This document shows positions 50,798 through 60,694 of a stretch of 64,000 nucleotides of DNA, in pieces (the stretch's first letter is position 1; each line of letters opens with the position of its first letter). Source of the stretch: Fibrobacteria bacterium AD312 (GTDB lineage: Bacteria; Fibrobacterota; Fibrobacteria; Fibrobacterales; Fibrobacteraceae). A program made the position numbers and the translations under genes. The notes below the pieces were generated by a model that was not told where the DNA came from, searched no databases, and saw nothing but the letters and a program-made list of their open reading frames with translations. The DNA lies in the NCBI GenBank assembly GCA_001462345.1, contig LIUM01000008.1:36911-100910 (forward strand), given 5' to 3'.

Positions 50798-52036
50798 ATG
50801 AAATTCTTATGGTTGTTGTTATGTACTTTGCTGAGTATTGGGGTTGCTGCTCCTTTAAAAACGGACGCTCAAATTAGAGACCAGCAAAAAGCATTGAAGC
50901 AACTAGAAAAAGATTTAGCAAAAAAACGAGAGCAATTAATGCTCCTCGAAACAGAAGAAAAAAGTGTTTTAAATACCTTATCCTTATTAGATCAAAATTT
51001 ATCACAGACGAGAGAGTATGTTTTGATGCTTTCTTCAAATGAGGCTTTAGTGGCGGCGGCTGTCCAACGCTTATCTATAGAATTAGATTCCCTAGATCAG
51101 AAAATTAAAAAGCAACAAGAAGCGATGAAAAAAAGAATACGTACCTTATATATTCAAGGTCGTCATGGAGAGGGAGAAGAACTTTATCGTTTGCTTCAGC
51201 AAAAAGAGAATCCTGAACGGCAGTTGTATTTTGTGAGACGTTTACTTTCAGAAGATAAAATGCTTGTGGATAACTTAGCATCCTCTTTAAAAGAGCGAGC
51301 TCAAAAAAAAGCAACGGAAGCGGAACATCTGAAGAGTTTACAAAGTTTGCGTTCCAAAAAAGCCTCTGAAGAAAAAACATTTATCACTCAAATTGAAAGT
51401 CAGAATGAGATGTTATCTATGTTAAAGCGAGATAAAAATCTTCAGAAAAAAGTTTTAGACGAGTTTGAACGAAATCAAAAGACAATGATCTTATTAATCA
51501 AACGATTAGAAGAAAAACGAAAAAAAGAATTGGTAGAAGCAAAACGTATCGCGGAAGAAAAAAAGAAGAAGACGAAAAAAACAAAGGAAGAAAAATCGAT
51601 AACAAAGAAAACGTCTCCTTCACTCGCTTTGGAAAAGGTTCTTATTGGGCCTAAAACAAAGCCCATGGAAGGGGCTATTATTTCAAATTATGGTTTGCAG
51701 GAACATCCTGTACTTCATATTATGACAAGAAATTTAGGGGTCGAGATTCGCGGACGTCGTGGCGGGAAAGTCAAAGCGGCTGCGAAAGGAAAAGTAGTCA
51801 TGGCTTCAGAAATTGATGGTCGAGGCCCTTCGATCATTATTGAACATGAAGGTGGCTTTTACTCCGTATACGGGCATTTGAACTCTATTCGCGTACAAGA
51901 AGGCGATGAGGTGTTAAATGGGGAGGAAATAGGAGAGGTTGGTGACATCGCTTCTTTGAATGGATTTAAATTGTATTTTCAGGTGAGTCAAGGGACTCAA
52001 ACGATAGATCCTCTACAATGGTTGAATGAAAAATGA
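50798..52036 (+). CDS. envC: EnvC-like murein-hydrolase activator (coiled coil + degenerate LytM)
   Basis: A 412-residue exported protein. A signal peptide (ending GVAA) is followed by long coiled coils (about residues 25-250) and a Lys-rich segment (about 245-270). A C-terminal LytM/M23 domain occupies about 290-410. The zinc ligands of active M23 peptidases (HxxxD and HxH) are lost: the site reads HIMTRNLGVE and KLYFQV. It is therefore an activator, not a peptidase, like E. coli EnvC, working with amidases. It is six bases from ftsX and overlaps holB. Confidence 0.9.
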   Translation: MKFLWLLLCTLLSIGVAAPLKTDAQIRDQQKALKQLEKDLAKKREQLMLLETEEKSVLNTLSLLDQNLSQTREYVLMLSSNEALVAAAVQRLSIELDSLDQKIKKQQEAMKKRIRTLYIQGRHGEGEELYRLLQQKENPERQLYFVRRLLSEDKMLVDNLASSLKERAQKKATEAEHLKSLQSLRSKKASEEKTFITQIESQNEMLSMLKRDKNLQKKVLDEFERNQKTMILLIKRLEEKRKKELVEAKRIAEEKKKKTKKTKEEKSITKKTSPSLALEKVLIGPKTKPMEGAIISNYGLQEHPVLHIMTRNLGVEIRGRRGGKVKAAAKGKVVMASEIDGRGPSIIIEHEGGFYSVYGHLNSIRVQEGDEVLNGEEIGEVGDIASLNGFKLYFQVSQGTQTIDPLQWLNEK

Positions 52037-53142
52037 TTGAATATGAATTAAAAGGCCCAGCTTCTCAACAACGTACTCGTATACGTTTAGGAGCTTCTTT
52101 AAAAGAAAATCACTTTCCTCAGGCCGTTTTAATTGAAGGCCTTCCAGGTATTGGAAAAAAGGCGTTGGCCATTGATTTAGCGAAAGCTCTTTGTTGTACA
52201 CATGCGACGAAACGTCCATGTGGAGAATGTTTTGGATGTAAGATGATAGGGGATTCGGGGGCCGTTGACAATTGGGTTATTCCTTTAGAAAGTAAAGAGG
52301 CAAAAGCAAGAAAAGCTTCTGATGTTTCTGAAGGTAGTTCTGCTAAGACGGTAGAAGAATATACTCAAATGTATGTTAGTAAAATTATAGAAAACCCCTA
52401 TAGCATTGATTATTTGTCGGCGGCGTCGGAGATTTCTGTGGATCTTATTCGTTCTCTTACAGGACGCTTTGCCTTGAAAAATGACCGTGTGCGGTGTGTT
52501 ATTATTGCTGAAGCGGATCGCATGAATGAATCTGCTTCCAATGCGCTTCTAAAGACCTTAGAGGAAGTTCCCCCTAATACGTATTTTATTTTAACGACTT
52601 CTTCTAGAGAGCATTTGTTACAAACCATTCGTTCTCGTTGCTTGTCTATTCATTTGCCTGTCTTGTCTTCTGAAGAAGTGCGTTCGCTAGCTTCTCAGTA
52701 TACCGAGATTTCCATTTCGGATGATGTTTTAGGTTTATCTCAAGGCTCTGTTGGTCGCGCCATTTATTATGCTTCAAGGGCCACAGAATTACAAGAATTA
52801 GCTTTAGATTTTTTAAGTGCTTCTTTATCGGGTCAATATTCAGATTTATTCTTTAGTCTTGATTCGGAAGAATTAAAAGACCCTGCGATAGCCAATTTAT
52901 TTTTAGAAGTACTTAGTTTCTTAATCGCTGATATTATTCGCGATATGTCGGGAGCGTCACTTCGGTTAGTTGAAACGACAAGAAAATTTCAGGAAAATAA
53001 TGACATCCATCTCAATTTAGAGGCTTTCTCGATGGCTTTGCTATCGGTTCAAGAAACAATGTTTCGAATTTCTACCAGAAGAACAACTGCTTTAGTTTGT
53101 CTTCAATCATTAGCCATAAAACTATTTGATGGATTCAGATAA
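52033..53142 (+). CDS. holB: DNA polymerase III delta' subunit (clamp-loader AAA+)
   Basis: A 369-residue clamp-loader ATPase-like protein. The P-loop region is GLPGIGKKALA (about residue 38), with a four-Cys zinc knuckle (CGECFGC region) and the box AEADRMNESASNALLKTLEE followed by SRC as IRSRCLSI. A poorly conserved insert (about 75-115, KARKASDVSEG) separates the zinc part from the next AAA box. It overlaps envC and recJ, an ordinary replication/repair grouping. Confidence 0.9.
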   Translation: MIEYELKGPASQQRTRIRLGASLKENHFPQAVLIEGLPGIGKKALAIDLAKALCCTHATKRPCGECFGCKMIGDSGAVDNWVIPLESKEAKARKASDVSEGSSAKTVEEYTQMYVSKIIENPYSIDYLSAASEISVDLIRSLTGRFALKNDRVRCVIIAEADRMNESASNALLKTLEEVPPNTYFILTTSSREHLLQTIRSRCLSIHLPVLSSEEVRSLASQYTEISISDDVLGLSQGSVGRAIYYASRATELQELALDFLSASLSGQYSDLFFSLDSEELKDPAIANLFLEVLSFLIADIIRDMSGASLRLVETTRKFQENNDIHLNLEAFSMALLSVQETMFRISTRRTTALVCLQSLAIKLFDGFR

Positions 53143-54823
53143 TATGCAGGAATTATTAGCTTCAACAATTACTTCAGATTTAAAAGTACCTCATGTTATA
53201 GCTCGATTGCTTGTTAAAAGAGGGTGTACTTCTGTCGCTGAAGCTTATTATATGCTTTTTGGAGAAAAGAATGGCGTTCAAGATCCTTTTTTAATGCTTG
53301 ACATGAAAGAAGCTGTGCAGTGGGTTCTTGCTGTTCGTGATCGAAAAGAAAAAATCTTTATTTTTGGTGATTATGATTTAGATGGATTGAGTAGTGTGGC
53401 TCTTTTATGTAGAGGATTAAAAGAAATAGGAATATCTACAGAATGGCGCCTTCCAAATCGATTTAGTTCTGGTTATGGTTTATCCTTAGTGGCGATTGAT
53501 GAAATGATCGAAGCGGGGGCCAAAAACATAATCACTGTTGATACGGGCATAACAGCGATTAATGAGATTGAATACGCTAAATCAAAGGGACTCCAGGTAA
53601 TGGTGGTGGATCACCACCAGCCATCTGGCGATGGTCTTCCTTCTTGCGATGTTCTATTAGACCCTCACCGAGAAGAAGATTCTTATTTAAACGAAGAGCT
53701 TTGTGGGGTGGGTTTATCTTATAAATTAATTTGTGCGCTTTTTTCAAAATTAGGTCTTACTGAAGCTGAAAAATTTTTGGACTTAGTGGCTTTAGGGACT
53801 CTAGCTGATTTAGTGCCAATGACAGAAGAGAATAAAACACTGACACGTTCTGGCCTAAAAAAAATGTGTAATAGTCATTGGTATGGTGTTCAAGAGCTCT
53901 GTCGAGATGTTTTAAGTTCGCATTCTTTTATTGGTGGCCAAGATGTCTTATTTCGTATTGCTCCGATTCTAAATGCACCAGGTCGAATGGGGTATGCGGA
54001 TGCGGCGCTCCATTTGCTATTGTGCGATGACCCCATCAAAGCGCCTTCGCTTCTTTCTGCTTTAAAAGAGTGGAATGTGCTACGTAAGAAAAAAGAAGCT
54101 GAAATTTCTGAAGCTGCAATTAATTGGGTTCGCTCTCGCTATGGAGAAGAACTTCCTCCCGTTTTGATTATTGATGGGAATGATTGGCATTTAGGAGTGA
54201 TAGGTATTGTTGCTGCAAAAGTGGCACAAGAATTTAGTCGTCCTACAGCCATTCTTTCTGTACAGTCAGATGGTAAAGCGCATGCATCAGCAAGATCTGT
54301 ACTTGGATTTAATTGGCATAAAGCGTTATTTGAATTTAGACAATTATTTGATCGTTGGGGAGGCCATGCGAATGCGGCTGGTTTTTCTATCCCAGTTTCA
54401 GAAATTGAACCTTTCCGAGAACAGCTGATTGAATATGCTGCAGCACAAAATTTTTCTCCAGAAGAAAGTGATCGAAAGAGTTCATTCGATATTTTAGTAG
54501 CACTTTCTGAATTAGATGAAGATGTGATGGATTGGATTTTGAAAATGGAACCCTATGGTGGTGATTTTCCTTATCCAGTATTTAAGGCAGAAAAAGTGAA
54601 AGTGCATAAGCTTCGAGAATTGCGTGGAAATCATTTGCAGATGGAAATCAATCAAAATGGAAGTCGCCGTTTTAGTTCTATCGCATTTGGGATGGGAACT
54701 CTTAAAAATAAAATAGAACAGAATAATTACGATGTGACTATTATTTTTGAGCCAACATGGAATGTGTATAATCGGAAACGATCGATTCAATTAGCGATTA
54801 AGTCGATGGAGTTTGATAGCTAA
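53129..54823 (+). CDS. recJ: single-stranded-DNA-specific exonuclease RecJ
   Basis: RecJ degrades 5' to 3' ssDNA in recombination and mismatch repair. Its DHH phosphoesterase motifs are FGDYDLDGLSSVA (I), VDTGI (II), VDHHQPS (III), and ALGTLADLVPM (IV). The DHHA1 part has GGHANAAGFSIP, and an OB-fold closes the C-terminus. At 564 residues it is close to the usual length. Start ATG 53129 or 53144; the second has GGA at spacing ten. It overlaps the next gene by one base. Confidence 0.95.
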   Translation: MDSDNMQELLASTITSDLKVPHVIARLLVKRGCTSVAEAYYMLFGEKNGVQDPFLMLDMKEAVQWVLAVRDRKEKIFIFGDYDLDGLSSVALLCRGLKEIGISTEWRLPNRFSSGYGLSLVAIDEMIEAGAKNIITVDTGITAINEIEYAKSKGLQVMVVDHHQPSGDGLPSCDVLLDPHREEDSYLNEELCGVGLSYKLICALFSKLGLTEAEKFLDLVALGTLADLVPMTEENKTLTRSGLKKMCNSHWYGVQELCRDVLSSHSFIGGQDVLFRIAPILNAPGRMGYADAALHLLLCDDPIKAPSLLSALKEWNVLRKKKEAEISEAAINWVRSRYGEELPPVLIIDGNDWHLGVIGIVAAKVAQEFSRPTAILSVQSDGKAHASARSVLGFNWHKALFEFRQLFDRWGGHANAAGFSIPVSEIEPFREQLIEYAAAQNFSPEESDRKSSFDILVALSELDEDVMDWILKMEPYGGDFPYPVFKAEKVKVHKLRELRGNHLQMEINQNGSRRFSSIAFGMGTLKNKIEQNNYDVTIIFEPTWNVYNRKRSIQLAIKSMEFDS

Positions 54824-55335
54824 TGCTGCGCAGAAATGGTTCTGTTTTTTTGTTCCTATTTATGTTTCTGGGGCTATTAGCAGTTCTTTTTTTGAAAGCC
54901 CCTTCTAAAATATCGCCATTAGTAGAAACGCGTGAGCAGGAGCCCATCTCGTCAGAAGTGTTGTTCCATGGACGATTAAAACCTCTCTCTATTTCCGATT
55001 TATATGTAATAGAAAATTCAGCAGAAAGAGATATAGAGCCGCTTCTCACGTATCTTCAAGGGCGTTTGTCATCTTTGCATTATTTATTTCAAACAAAAGT
55101 ACCTAGAAGTAAAAGAAATAAAGAAGATCTTTTAATAGGGCTTTTAGTTGAAATTGATCAAGAAGGTGTTTTTAAAAATGCAAAGATACTGTTTAATAGT
55201 GCAAAAAACAGCGAAATGAATAAACCATTAGTGCAATTTGTAGAAAAATATTGGAGATACAAAAGAGCCGAAAACGGCTCTACGATAATACTTATTCCGC
55301 TTCAGTGGCGCGCAAAATATTCAAGAGTTCTTTAG
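54823..55335 (+). CDS. TonB-C/AgmX-like single-TM protein (orphan)
   Basis: A 170-residue protein with an N-terminal TM (about residues 8-26, FLFLFMFLGLLAVLF). A linker leads to a C-terminal domain (about 105-165), LLVEIDQEGVFKNAKILFN ... PLVQFVEKYWRYKRAENGS. Its pattern (predicted strand, polar helix, W-x-Y strand, ILIPLQW) resembles TonB C-terminal/AgmX domains, as in the 30940 protein. It starts at the recJ stop (TAATG). The end holds a GAGCCG/CGGCTC hairpin at 55264-55281. Role unknown; no ExbB/ExbD pair is next to it. Confidence 0.5.
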   Translation: MLRRNGSVFLFLFMFLGLLAVLFLKAPSKISPLVETREQEPISSEVLFHGRLKPLSISDLYVIENSAERDIEPLLTYLQGRLSSLHYLFQTKVPRSKRNKEDLLIGLLVEIDQEGVFKNAKILFNSAKNSEMNKPLVQFVEKYWRYKRAENGSTIILIPLQWRAKYSRVL

Positions 55336-55729
55336 AACGATACTCAATTAAAATGAAGGCTTCAAACATACGAGCTTCACGCCATTTATCGGCATATTGC
55401 TCTCTCCAGTTTTCAGCAATTTCATTAGGAGATTTGTTTTGAGTTTCGTTTTGATACCAAACTTCTTTCTTAATCTCTTTGATGAGCTCACCCATTTCAA
55501 ATGCAGGGTGAAGAGATCCTTTGGATAATAAGAAGGCTCTTAGATTGTCTAGCAAAATAGAATCAGTCGGCTCAGAAGAATCTTCTTTAGCCGTCTCCCA
55601 AATTGCTAAACGATGTCTCTCAGCAAACTCAAGCAAGCGCTTTTCTGTTGCTAAGAGTTCCCCGCCCAAAAGCTTCGCTTCCACCGCTTCGCGGGGGTAA
55701 TAGATGCTTTGCGGATAGAATTCTATCAT
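55292..55729 (-). CDS. hypothetical protein downstream of tRNA-Leu
   Basis: A 145-residue acidic, helical protein. ATG 55729 has AGAGG six bases upstream. The open frame continues upstream through tRNA-Leu, but that part is tRNA sequence and not coding. I recognise no family. Its 3' end overlaps the converging 54823 gene by 44 bases. It probably shares a transcript with tRNA-Leu, whose 3' end is 18 bases upstream. Confidence 0.55.
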   Translation of the reverse strand: MIEFYPQSIYYPREAVEAKLLGGELLATEKRLLEFAERHRLAIWETAKEDSSEPTDSILLDNLRAFLLSKGSLHPAFEMGELIKEIKKEVWYQNETQNKSPNEIAENWREQYADKWREARMFEAFILIEYRSKELLNILRATEAE

Positions 55730-55747
55730 AAGTTGCCTCTGTAAAAA

Positions 55748-55830
<83 letters not shown>

Positions 55831-55892
55831 GTGTAAGGAACGCGCTTAATATAGAAAAAAGAATGAAAAAAAAGGTAAAAAAAGTTTGTTAT

Positions 55893-57242
55893 TTATGAAA
55901 TAATTGATAAAAAAAGTTCTTTTCCTTGCTTAATTCGATCTGCCATACCAATTCCACCAATTCCATTGCCAGCTAAATGAAGTCCAGGGTAATTTTCTTC
56001 AGCTTTTTTAAATGCGTTTATTCGATCAGGAGTGAGTAAATCGTATTGAGGGATTGCCTCTAAATGGCGACTAATTTCGAATACGGTAGGATTAAAATTA
56101 GGAATGCTTAAAATGGTCGTTAGTTCTTCTTGAACTAGGGCTTTAAGTTCTTTGTCACTTAGGGAAACGTATTCGGGATGTCTTTCTCCTCCAACAAAAA
56201 CCGAAAGCATTGCTCCACCACTGGGGGCTCGATTCTTAAATAGAGAAGACATGAATAGAACGCCTAAAATACGTTTGCCTTCTTTTGAAGGGATTAAGGC
56301 ACCAAAACCATCAAGAGGAAATCCTTCCCACTTTTTAAAACCAACAGCCACTTCAGCAACAGCGGTATAGCGTACTTTTGAAATGGCATCTAAGCCTTTG
56401 TTTTGAAGGAAAGGAAATGTTTTTAATATTCCTTTGGCGTTTCCTGTAAAAATGACTTCGTCAAAATGGATGGCGTCAGATCCTGTATACGAAACAGAGA
56501 AGCCTTGTTCTTCTTTCGTCACAATCACATCTTTACAATCTGTTTTTATATGTTTTTCTCCGATTGAAAGTGTGAGCCGATTAATCAGAGTCGAAAGCCC
56601 GTCTTTTGCAGAAAAAATTTTCTTTGTGGCTTTTAAATCTCTTGGTGTTTTGGGTTCTTTCATTTTATGAATAGTACCACGAATAAAACTACCATAGGTG
56701 GCTTCTAAATTGTAAAGCTTAGGTAGCGCATAGCGAGGAATAATAGTGTCTGGAGAGCCTGCATAGACACCAGAAACAAAAGGATCTACGGCATATTGAA
56801 GAATGGACTCTCCAAGGCGACGGCGGACAAAAGAAGAAAGATTTTCATCTGGATTTTTTGCTTTTGGTCGGAAGGGCTCAAATAGTATGCCGAGCTTATC
56901 TTTCCAAGAAAAAAGCGGAGTTAAAAGGCCACTGATAGGATCACCTGGAAGAGGGTGCAATTTATTCCCTTTCCAGATATATCTTTTGCCTGCAAGGCTT
57001 GGTGCGGTTTCTAAAATATCTAGAGCGTCTAAATCTTCAAAGAGTTCCATGGCTTCTGGTTTTCCAAGAACGCCTGTACTAGGGCCTTTTTCCCAGATGA
57101 AACCATCTTTTTTTTCTGTATGTATTACGCCACCAATATGATGGTTAGATTCAAATACCGTAATGTCTATATTATTTTTTTTAAGATAAAAAGCAGTAGT
57201 TAATCCAGTTAGTCCTGCTCCAATGATTGCGATTTTTTTCAT
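55893..57242 (-). CDS. hemY: protoporphyrinogen oxidase (PPOX-type, HemY-like)
   Basis: A 449-residue FAD protein that oxidises protoporphyrinogen IX in haem synthesis. The dinucleotide site IAIIGAGLTGLTTAFYL begins at residue 4, FESNHHIGGVIHTEKK follows, and LAGNGIGGIGMADRI near the end is the FAD-binding C-terminal signature. PFVSGVYAG and KDGLSTLINRL are typical of PPOX. It starts one base after the 57244 gene's stop, so the two form an operon. Confidence 0.93.
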   Translation of the reverse strand: MKKIAIIGAGLTGLTTAFYLKKNNIDITVFESNHHIGGVIHTEKKDGFIWEKGPSTGVLGKPEAMELFEDLDALDILETAPSLAGKRYIWKGNKLHPLPGDPISGLLTPLFSWKDKLGILFEPFRPKAKNPDENLSSFVRRRLGESILQYAVDPFVSGVYAGSPDTIIPRYALPKLYNLEATYGSFIRGTIHKMKEPKTPRDLKATKKIFSAKDGLSTLINRLTLSIGEKHIKTDCKDVIVTKEEQGFSVSYTGSDAIHFDEVIFTGNAKGILKTFPFLQNKGLDAISKVRYTAVAEVAVGFKKWEGFPLDGFGALIPSKEGKRILGVLFMSSLFKNRAPSGGAMLSVFVGGERHPEYVSLSDKELKALVQEELTTILSIPNFNPTVFEISRHLEAIPQYDLLTPDRINAFKKAEENYPGLHLAGNGIGGIGMADRIKQGKELFLSIIS

Positions 57243-57243
57243 T

Positions 57244-60200
57244 TTATTGCATCCAGCGGTTGTTAAAACCCATTCCTATAGAAAAGCTGATTCTAGTGGG
57301 TTCTATTGCTGTTGGGAGCAAAGGAATATCAATTCGATGTAATCTAGAACCACCACTACCATCTGCGTTTTTAGCCACTCGATCTAAACCTCTTGCGATG
57401 TTAATCGATATATCTAAAGGAATGGAGTAGAATAGAGTATTTGCTAAACGTAATTCAAAACCGACGCTTCGATCCCATAGCTCTTTATTGTTAAAGGCCT
57501 TTTTATCAAACCAGGAGGAGTTCCAGGCGGTACCGATTTGAGCGTAAACATCGATGAAAAAATCACGTGAAGAGAAAATCCACCAATGTTTTCTAAAGTC
57601 ACTGTAAACAGGGAAGATATAATGCAATTGAGCTAAAGCTGTTCTTGTTCCACTTCGAGTAAAATCTTCGGAAGAGATTAAATACGGATATCCTTCTAAA
57701 AATAAAGGATGATAATAGAAGGCATCTAGGGTATCGCTTTTGTCTTTACTTTTCCATGAGAGAATTCCAGAAACATTAGCTCCAGCAGCGAAGCGAGCCT
57801 CAGAATGAATAGGGTTTTCAATGCTTCCAAAGAGAGAAAACCCTAATTCATGGATTTGATAGTTTCGATATTTTGGTTTTATGGCGCCACTTGCGCTTAC
57901 GGTAAAGCTTTCTGCAAATGTGCCAGGGCGATAAAGATCAGCATTATTGTATTTGTAAATGAGAGAGATGCCGTTTCCTTCACCAGAAACAGTATTCGAA
58001 TTGTCTTCTGAAAAACCGCTGTAGTGGCTTAAAGCAATCGTCGCAGAGACCCTTTTATGATAAGTCCAGCTAAGTTGATCTTCGTATAAATTAAAATCAG
58101 CCCAATCATAACCTAGAGAAACGGCTAAACTATCATTCTTCTTAAAAAGACTATATCCTAGACCACTCATTATCGAATGTACAGGTACGGCATAATGATT
58201 GATGGCGATAGAATCTTCGTAACTACGGGGGTCTTCATAACGTATAGTGTCTTTGTTTACATAGTTGGAATGCATGTAGCTAAGTTGAAGAGTCATTGGA
58301 AAACTTCTGTTTTCTAGCAAGGCAAAAAAGTCACGAGCTCGACTAGGGTTAATGCCACTGGAATTGATGTAATCAAAATCTTTCGCTATTTCAAGAAGTC
58401 CGCCCACTTGTAAAATATTCTTTTTTAATGGGTCTGATAAAAGCATGATTAAGCCAATTTTGGGGACGACTTTCCCATCGCCATTGACAGTAAAATCAGG
58501 TGCCTTTTCTTCAAAGCTGATTAAGGGAACGAGTAGAGGAATCGTAGGAATTGGCTTGTAATCTTTTTCAACTCCATGAAGAGAGATCTCTAGAAATTCA
58601 ACCTCTTTTTTGGGTTTAAGGGGCTTTTCGCCAATGAGTCTTAAGGAATCAGTGGTTTGGGTAGTGTCTTTAGGAGTATCTGTTAATTTGAGAGAGTAAA
58701 TAGAAAAACCGTCTTTATCATAGCCTGTGTAATAAATGGTGGAAGAGTCTACTACGGGAGTAAATGCACCTCCGAGAACATTCGTTAGAGGTTTGGTTTT
58801 ACCAGAAGAAAGATCAAGTTCGTAAAGATTAAAAATACCATTGCCGTCGTGAGAATAAATCAATCGTTCAGAGTCTATCCAATTAGGGTCACGAGAATCA
58901 ACGTTTTCTGTAGAAAATACCTTTAGATTTTTGCCATCACGATCAATGACTGCTACGCCGCGAGTGGTATTGTCAAAAAAGCTAAACGTGATTTTTTGAC
59001 CATCAGGACTAAATTTAGGACTATAGATATTGTAATAGATTAAAGAGTCTGCAGGGACAAAAATATCTTGATATTCTTCGTTTAAGGATTCCCCATCTTC
59101 TGGAATTTTTGCAAGGCTTAATGCAAATCGTGTAGAGTTTGCAAGTCTTCTAGTAAATACAATTTCATTTTGGCGAGGAGAAATATCTGGGTAAACGGCG
59201 TCAGCAAAAGAGGTGATATGTTGAGATTTCCCATTAGTGTCTAGTAAATCAATGTCAAAATAGGTGCGTCCATTTCGGTCTTTGTTTTTATAATGAACAT
59301 AGGCTAGTAAAGGGCCTTTATCTTTAAATTCTCGAATACTAAAACCTCTTTCAAACCAGGGCTTTTTAGGCTTAAAACCAGACTTTGAAAAATCATTGAT
59401 GTCAATGGTGCCTTTATAATCGAGTAAAACAAGACCATCATCTTTGCTTTGTTCGTCGCTAATGGAGTCTCTGCTTTTAGGCATTTTAAATAAAGCCCCT
59501 TCAAACCAGTCGCTTCCAAAATTAGAGATGCCATAAAGGTCTTTGTCTACCACCACCAGAAAATCTTGATAGAAAGCATCGGCAGTCCATTTATTTCCAG
59601 TCACTAAAGAACCAAGAGATTTTTTTTGTTTTTCGTACTTTTCTGTGATTTCTCTCTTCCATGCTTCATAAAGGTCTTTTTCACTGATTCCAAGAACGGC
59701 TTTTAGGGCGGCATCAATAGTGACTCTATGAATACGGCTCATCTCGGACCATATTTTTGAAATGGTTTCTTCTCCGTAATGAGAGGCTATATAGCGAACT
59801 AAAGAAAATCCTTGAGTATAGGGCCCAAGTTCTGATTTAAGTCCATGGTTTGCAAAGGAATGCATGAACTCTAGACTTAAAAGTTGATCTTCTAAGGCGG
59901 CTGTTCGGAGAAGCATATCTCGATGAGAGTCCCAAGCATCAAAGCCCATTCGGGAAGATTCAAATTGTGCTGTTCCTTCTGCAAACCATAAAGGTTGCAG
60001 TGTAAAAGGGAACATGCTGATAAAATTGTTGGTAATCTTTTCGTTGTAATAATCGGAATAAGAAAATTGAAATCCATAAATAAAGGGAGGGAGTTTACTT
60101 CCATTTTCGATACTGACTAAATGAGAAAATTCATGAGTAATCACATCACTCAGCCAGTGGTGAGAACTTCTAACCTTAAAATCCCAGTTCGTTAACCATA

Positions 60201-60510
60201 GATTAATGGTGTTCTCTGTGGGAATAGCATTGCCATTGGCATAAAGAGCATCATGAAGATTGATATTGACTTTTTTATGAAGATCGCTTCGGTAGCGTTT
60301 GACAACGGAGTCATAAACTGCTTCAGCATAAGCAGCCACAAGCCCAGCGTGTTCTGTATACTCTGAAGGGTAGTTATAAATAAAATGATCAGAAGAAACT
60401 GTTTTCCAGCGAAGGTGGCTTTGATTACCATAAATAGGAAAAGCCTCTAAGGTGGAGGTTAAAAGAACCGTAATCAATAAGCTGAAAAGATTTTTTTTCA
60501 AAAGAGTCAC
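57244..60510 (-). CDS. metallopeptidase-like/beta-propeller/outer-membrane barrel protein
   Basis: A 1088-residue exported protein. After a signal peptide (GTG start 60510, cleavage after about residue 23) comes an M1/MA-type gluzincin domain (about 30-290). It has HEFSH at 126-130 and the downstream ligand region WFAEGTAQFE (Glu178), so the zinc site looks intact. Next is a WD40-like/TolB-type propeller (about 310-640), with RQNEIVFTRR, SPDGQKITFSFFD and RLIYSHDGNG units. The last part (about 690-1088) is a BamA-like barrel with GLGYSLFKKND and FYYHPLFLEGYPYLI. It ends VGMGFNNRW-like. Function unknown; a surface protease or assembly factor is possible. Confidence 0.8.
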   Translation of the reverse strand: MTLLKKNLFSLLITVLLTSTLEAFPIYGNQSHLRWKTVSSDHFIYNYPSEYTEHAGLVAAYAEAVYDSVVKRYRSDLHKKVNINLHDALYANGNAIPTENTINLWLTNWDFKVRSSHHWLSDVITHEFSHLVSIENGSKLPPFIYGFQFSYSDYYNEKITNNFISMFPFTLQPLWFAEGTAQFESSRMGFDAWDSHRDMLLRTAALEDQLLSLEFMHSFANHGLKSELGPYTQGFSLVRYIASHYGEETISKIWSEMSRIHRVTIDAALKAVLGISEKDLYEAWKREITEKYEKQKKSLGSLVTGNKWTADAFYQDFLVVVDKDLYGISNFGSDWFEGALFKMPKSRDSISDEQSKDDGLVLLDYKGTIDINDFSKSGFKPKKPWFERGFSIREFKDKGPLLAYVHYKNKDRNGRTYFDIDLLDTNGKSQHITSFADAVYPDISPRQNEIVFTRRLANSTRFALSLAKIPEDGESLNEEYQDIFVPADSLIYYNIYSPKFSPDGQKITFSFFDNTTRGVAVIDRDGKNLKVFSTENVDSRDPNWIDSERLIYSHDGNGIFNLYELDLSSGKTKPLTNVLGGAFTPVVDSSTIYYTGYDKDGFSIYSLKLTDTPKDTTQTTDSLRLIGEKPLKPKKEVEFLEISLHGVEKDYKPIPTIPLLVPLISFEEKAPDFTVNGDGKVVPKIGLIMLLSDPLKKNILQVGGLLEIAKDFDYINSSGINPSRARDFFALLENRSFPMTLQLSYMHSNYVNKDTIRYEDPRSYEDSIAINHYAVPVHSIMSGLGYSLFKKNDSLAVSLGYDWADFNLYEDQLSWTYHKRVSATIALSHYSGFSEDNSNTVSGEGNGISLIYKYNNADLYRPGTFAESFTVSASGAIKPKYRNYQIHELGFSLFGSIENPIHSEARFAAGANVSGILSWKSKDKSDTLDAFYYHPLFLEGYPYLISSEDFTRSGTRTALAQLHYIFPVYSDFRKHWWIFSSRDFFIDVYAQIGTAWNSSWFDKKAFNNKELWDRSVGFELRLANTLFYSIPLDISINIARGLDRVAKNADGSGGSRLHRIDIPLLPTAIEPTRISFSIGMGFNNRWMQ

Positions 60511-60694
60511 TCGTTAAATGCTTTTTTAGTTTTACCTAAAATGGGAAGTTCACCTATGGTGCAATATACAAAACAACAAAATAACTTTCTATGCGAAAAA
60601 AGCTTAAGAATAGCTTAAGATTACCTATAAAAACTCATCCCTCCAATATAGGGCTTTTTTGTGCATGCATGCCATCTATGCAATCCTATTTTTC
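60511..60694. other. upstream part of a gene-free interval, no clear feature
   Basis: Between the 57244 gene start and the repeat I see only a short direct repeat (AGCTTAAGA twice near 60600) and a weak CCCT/AGGG stem with T-run (60641-60660). No ORF. Confidence 0.4.

Noticed and set aside
55264..55281. GAGCCG/CGGCTC hairpin as a terminator
   Set aside because: It lies within the 54823 coding sequence and has no T-run; kept only as a remark.
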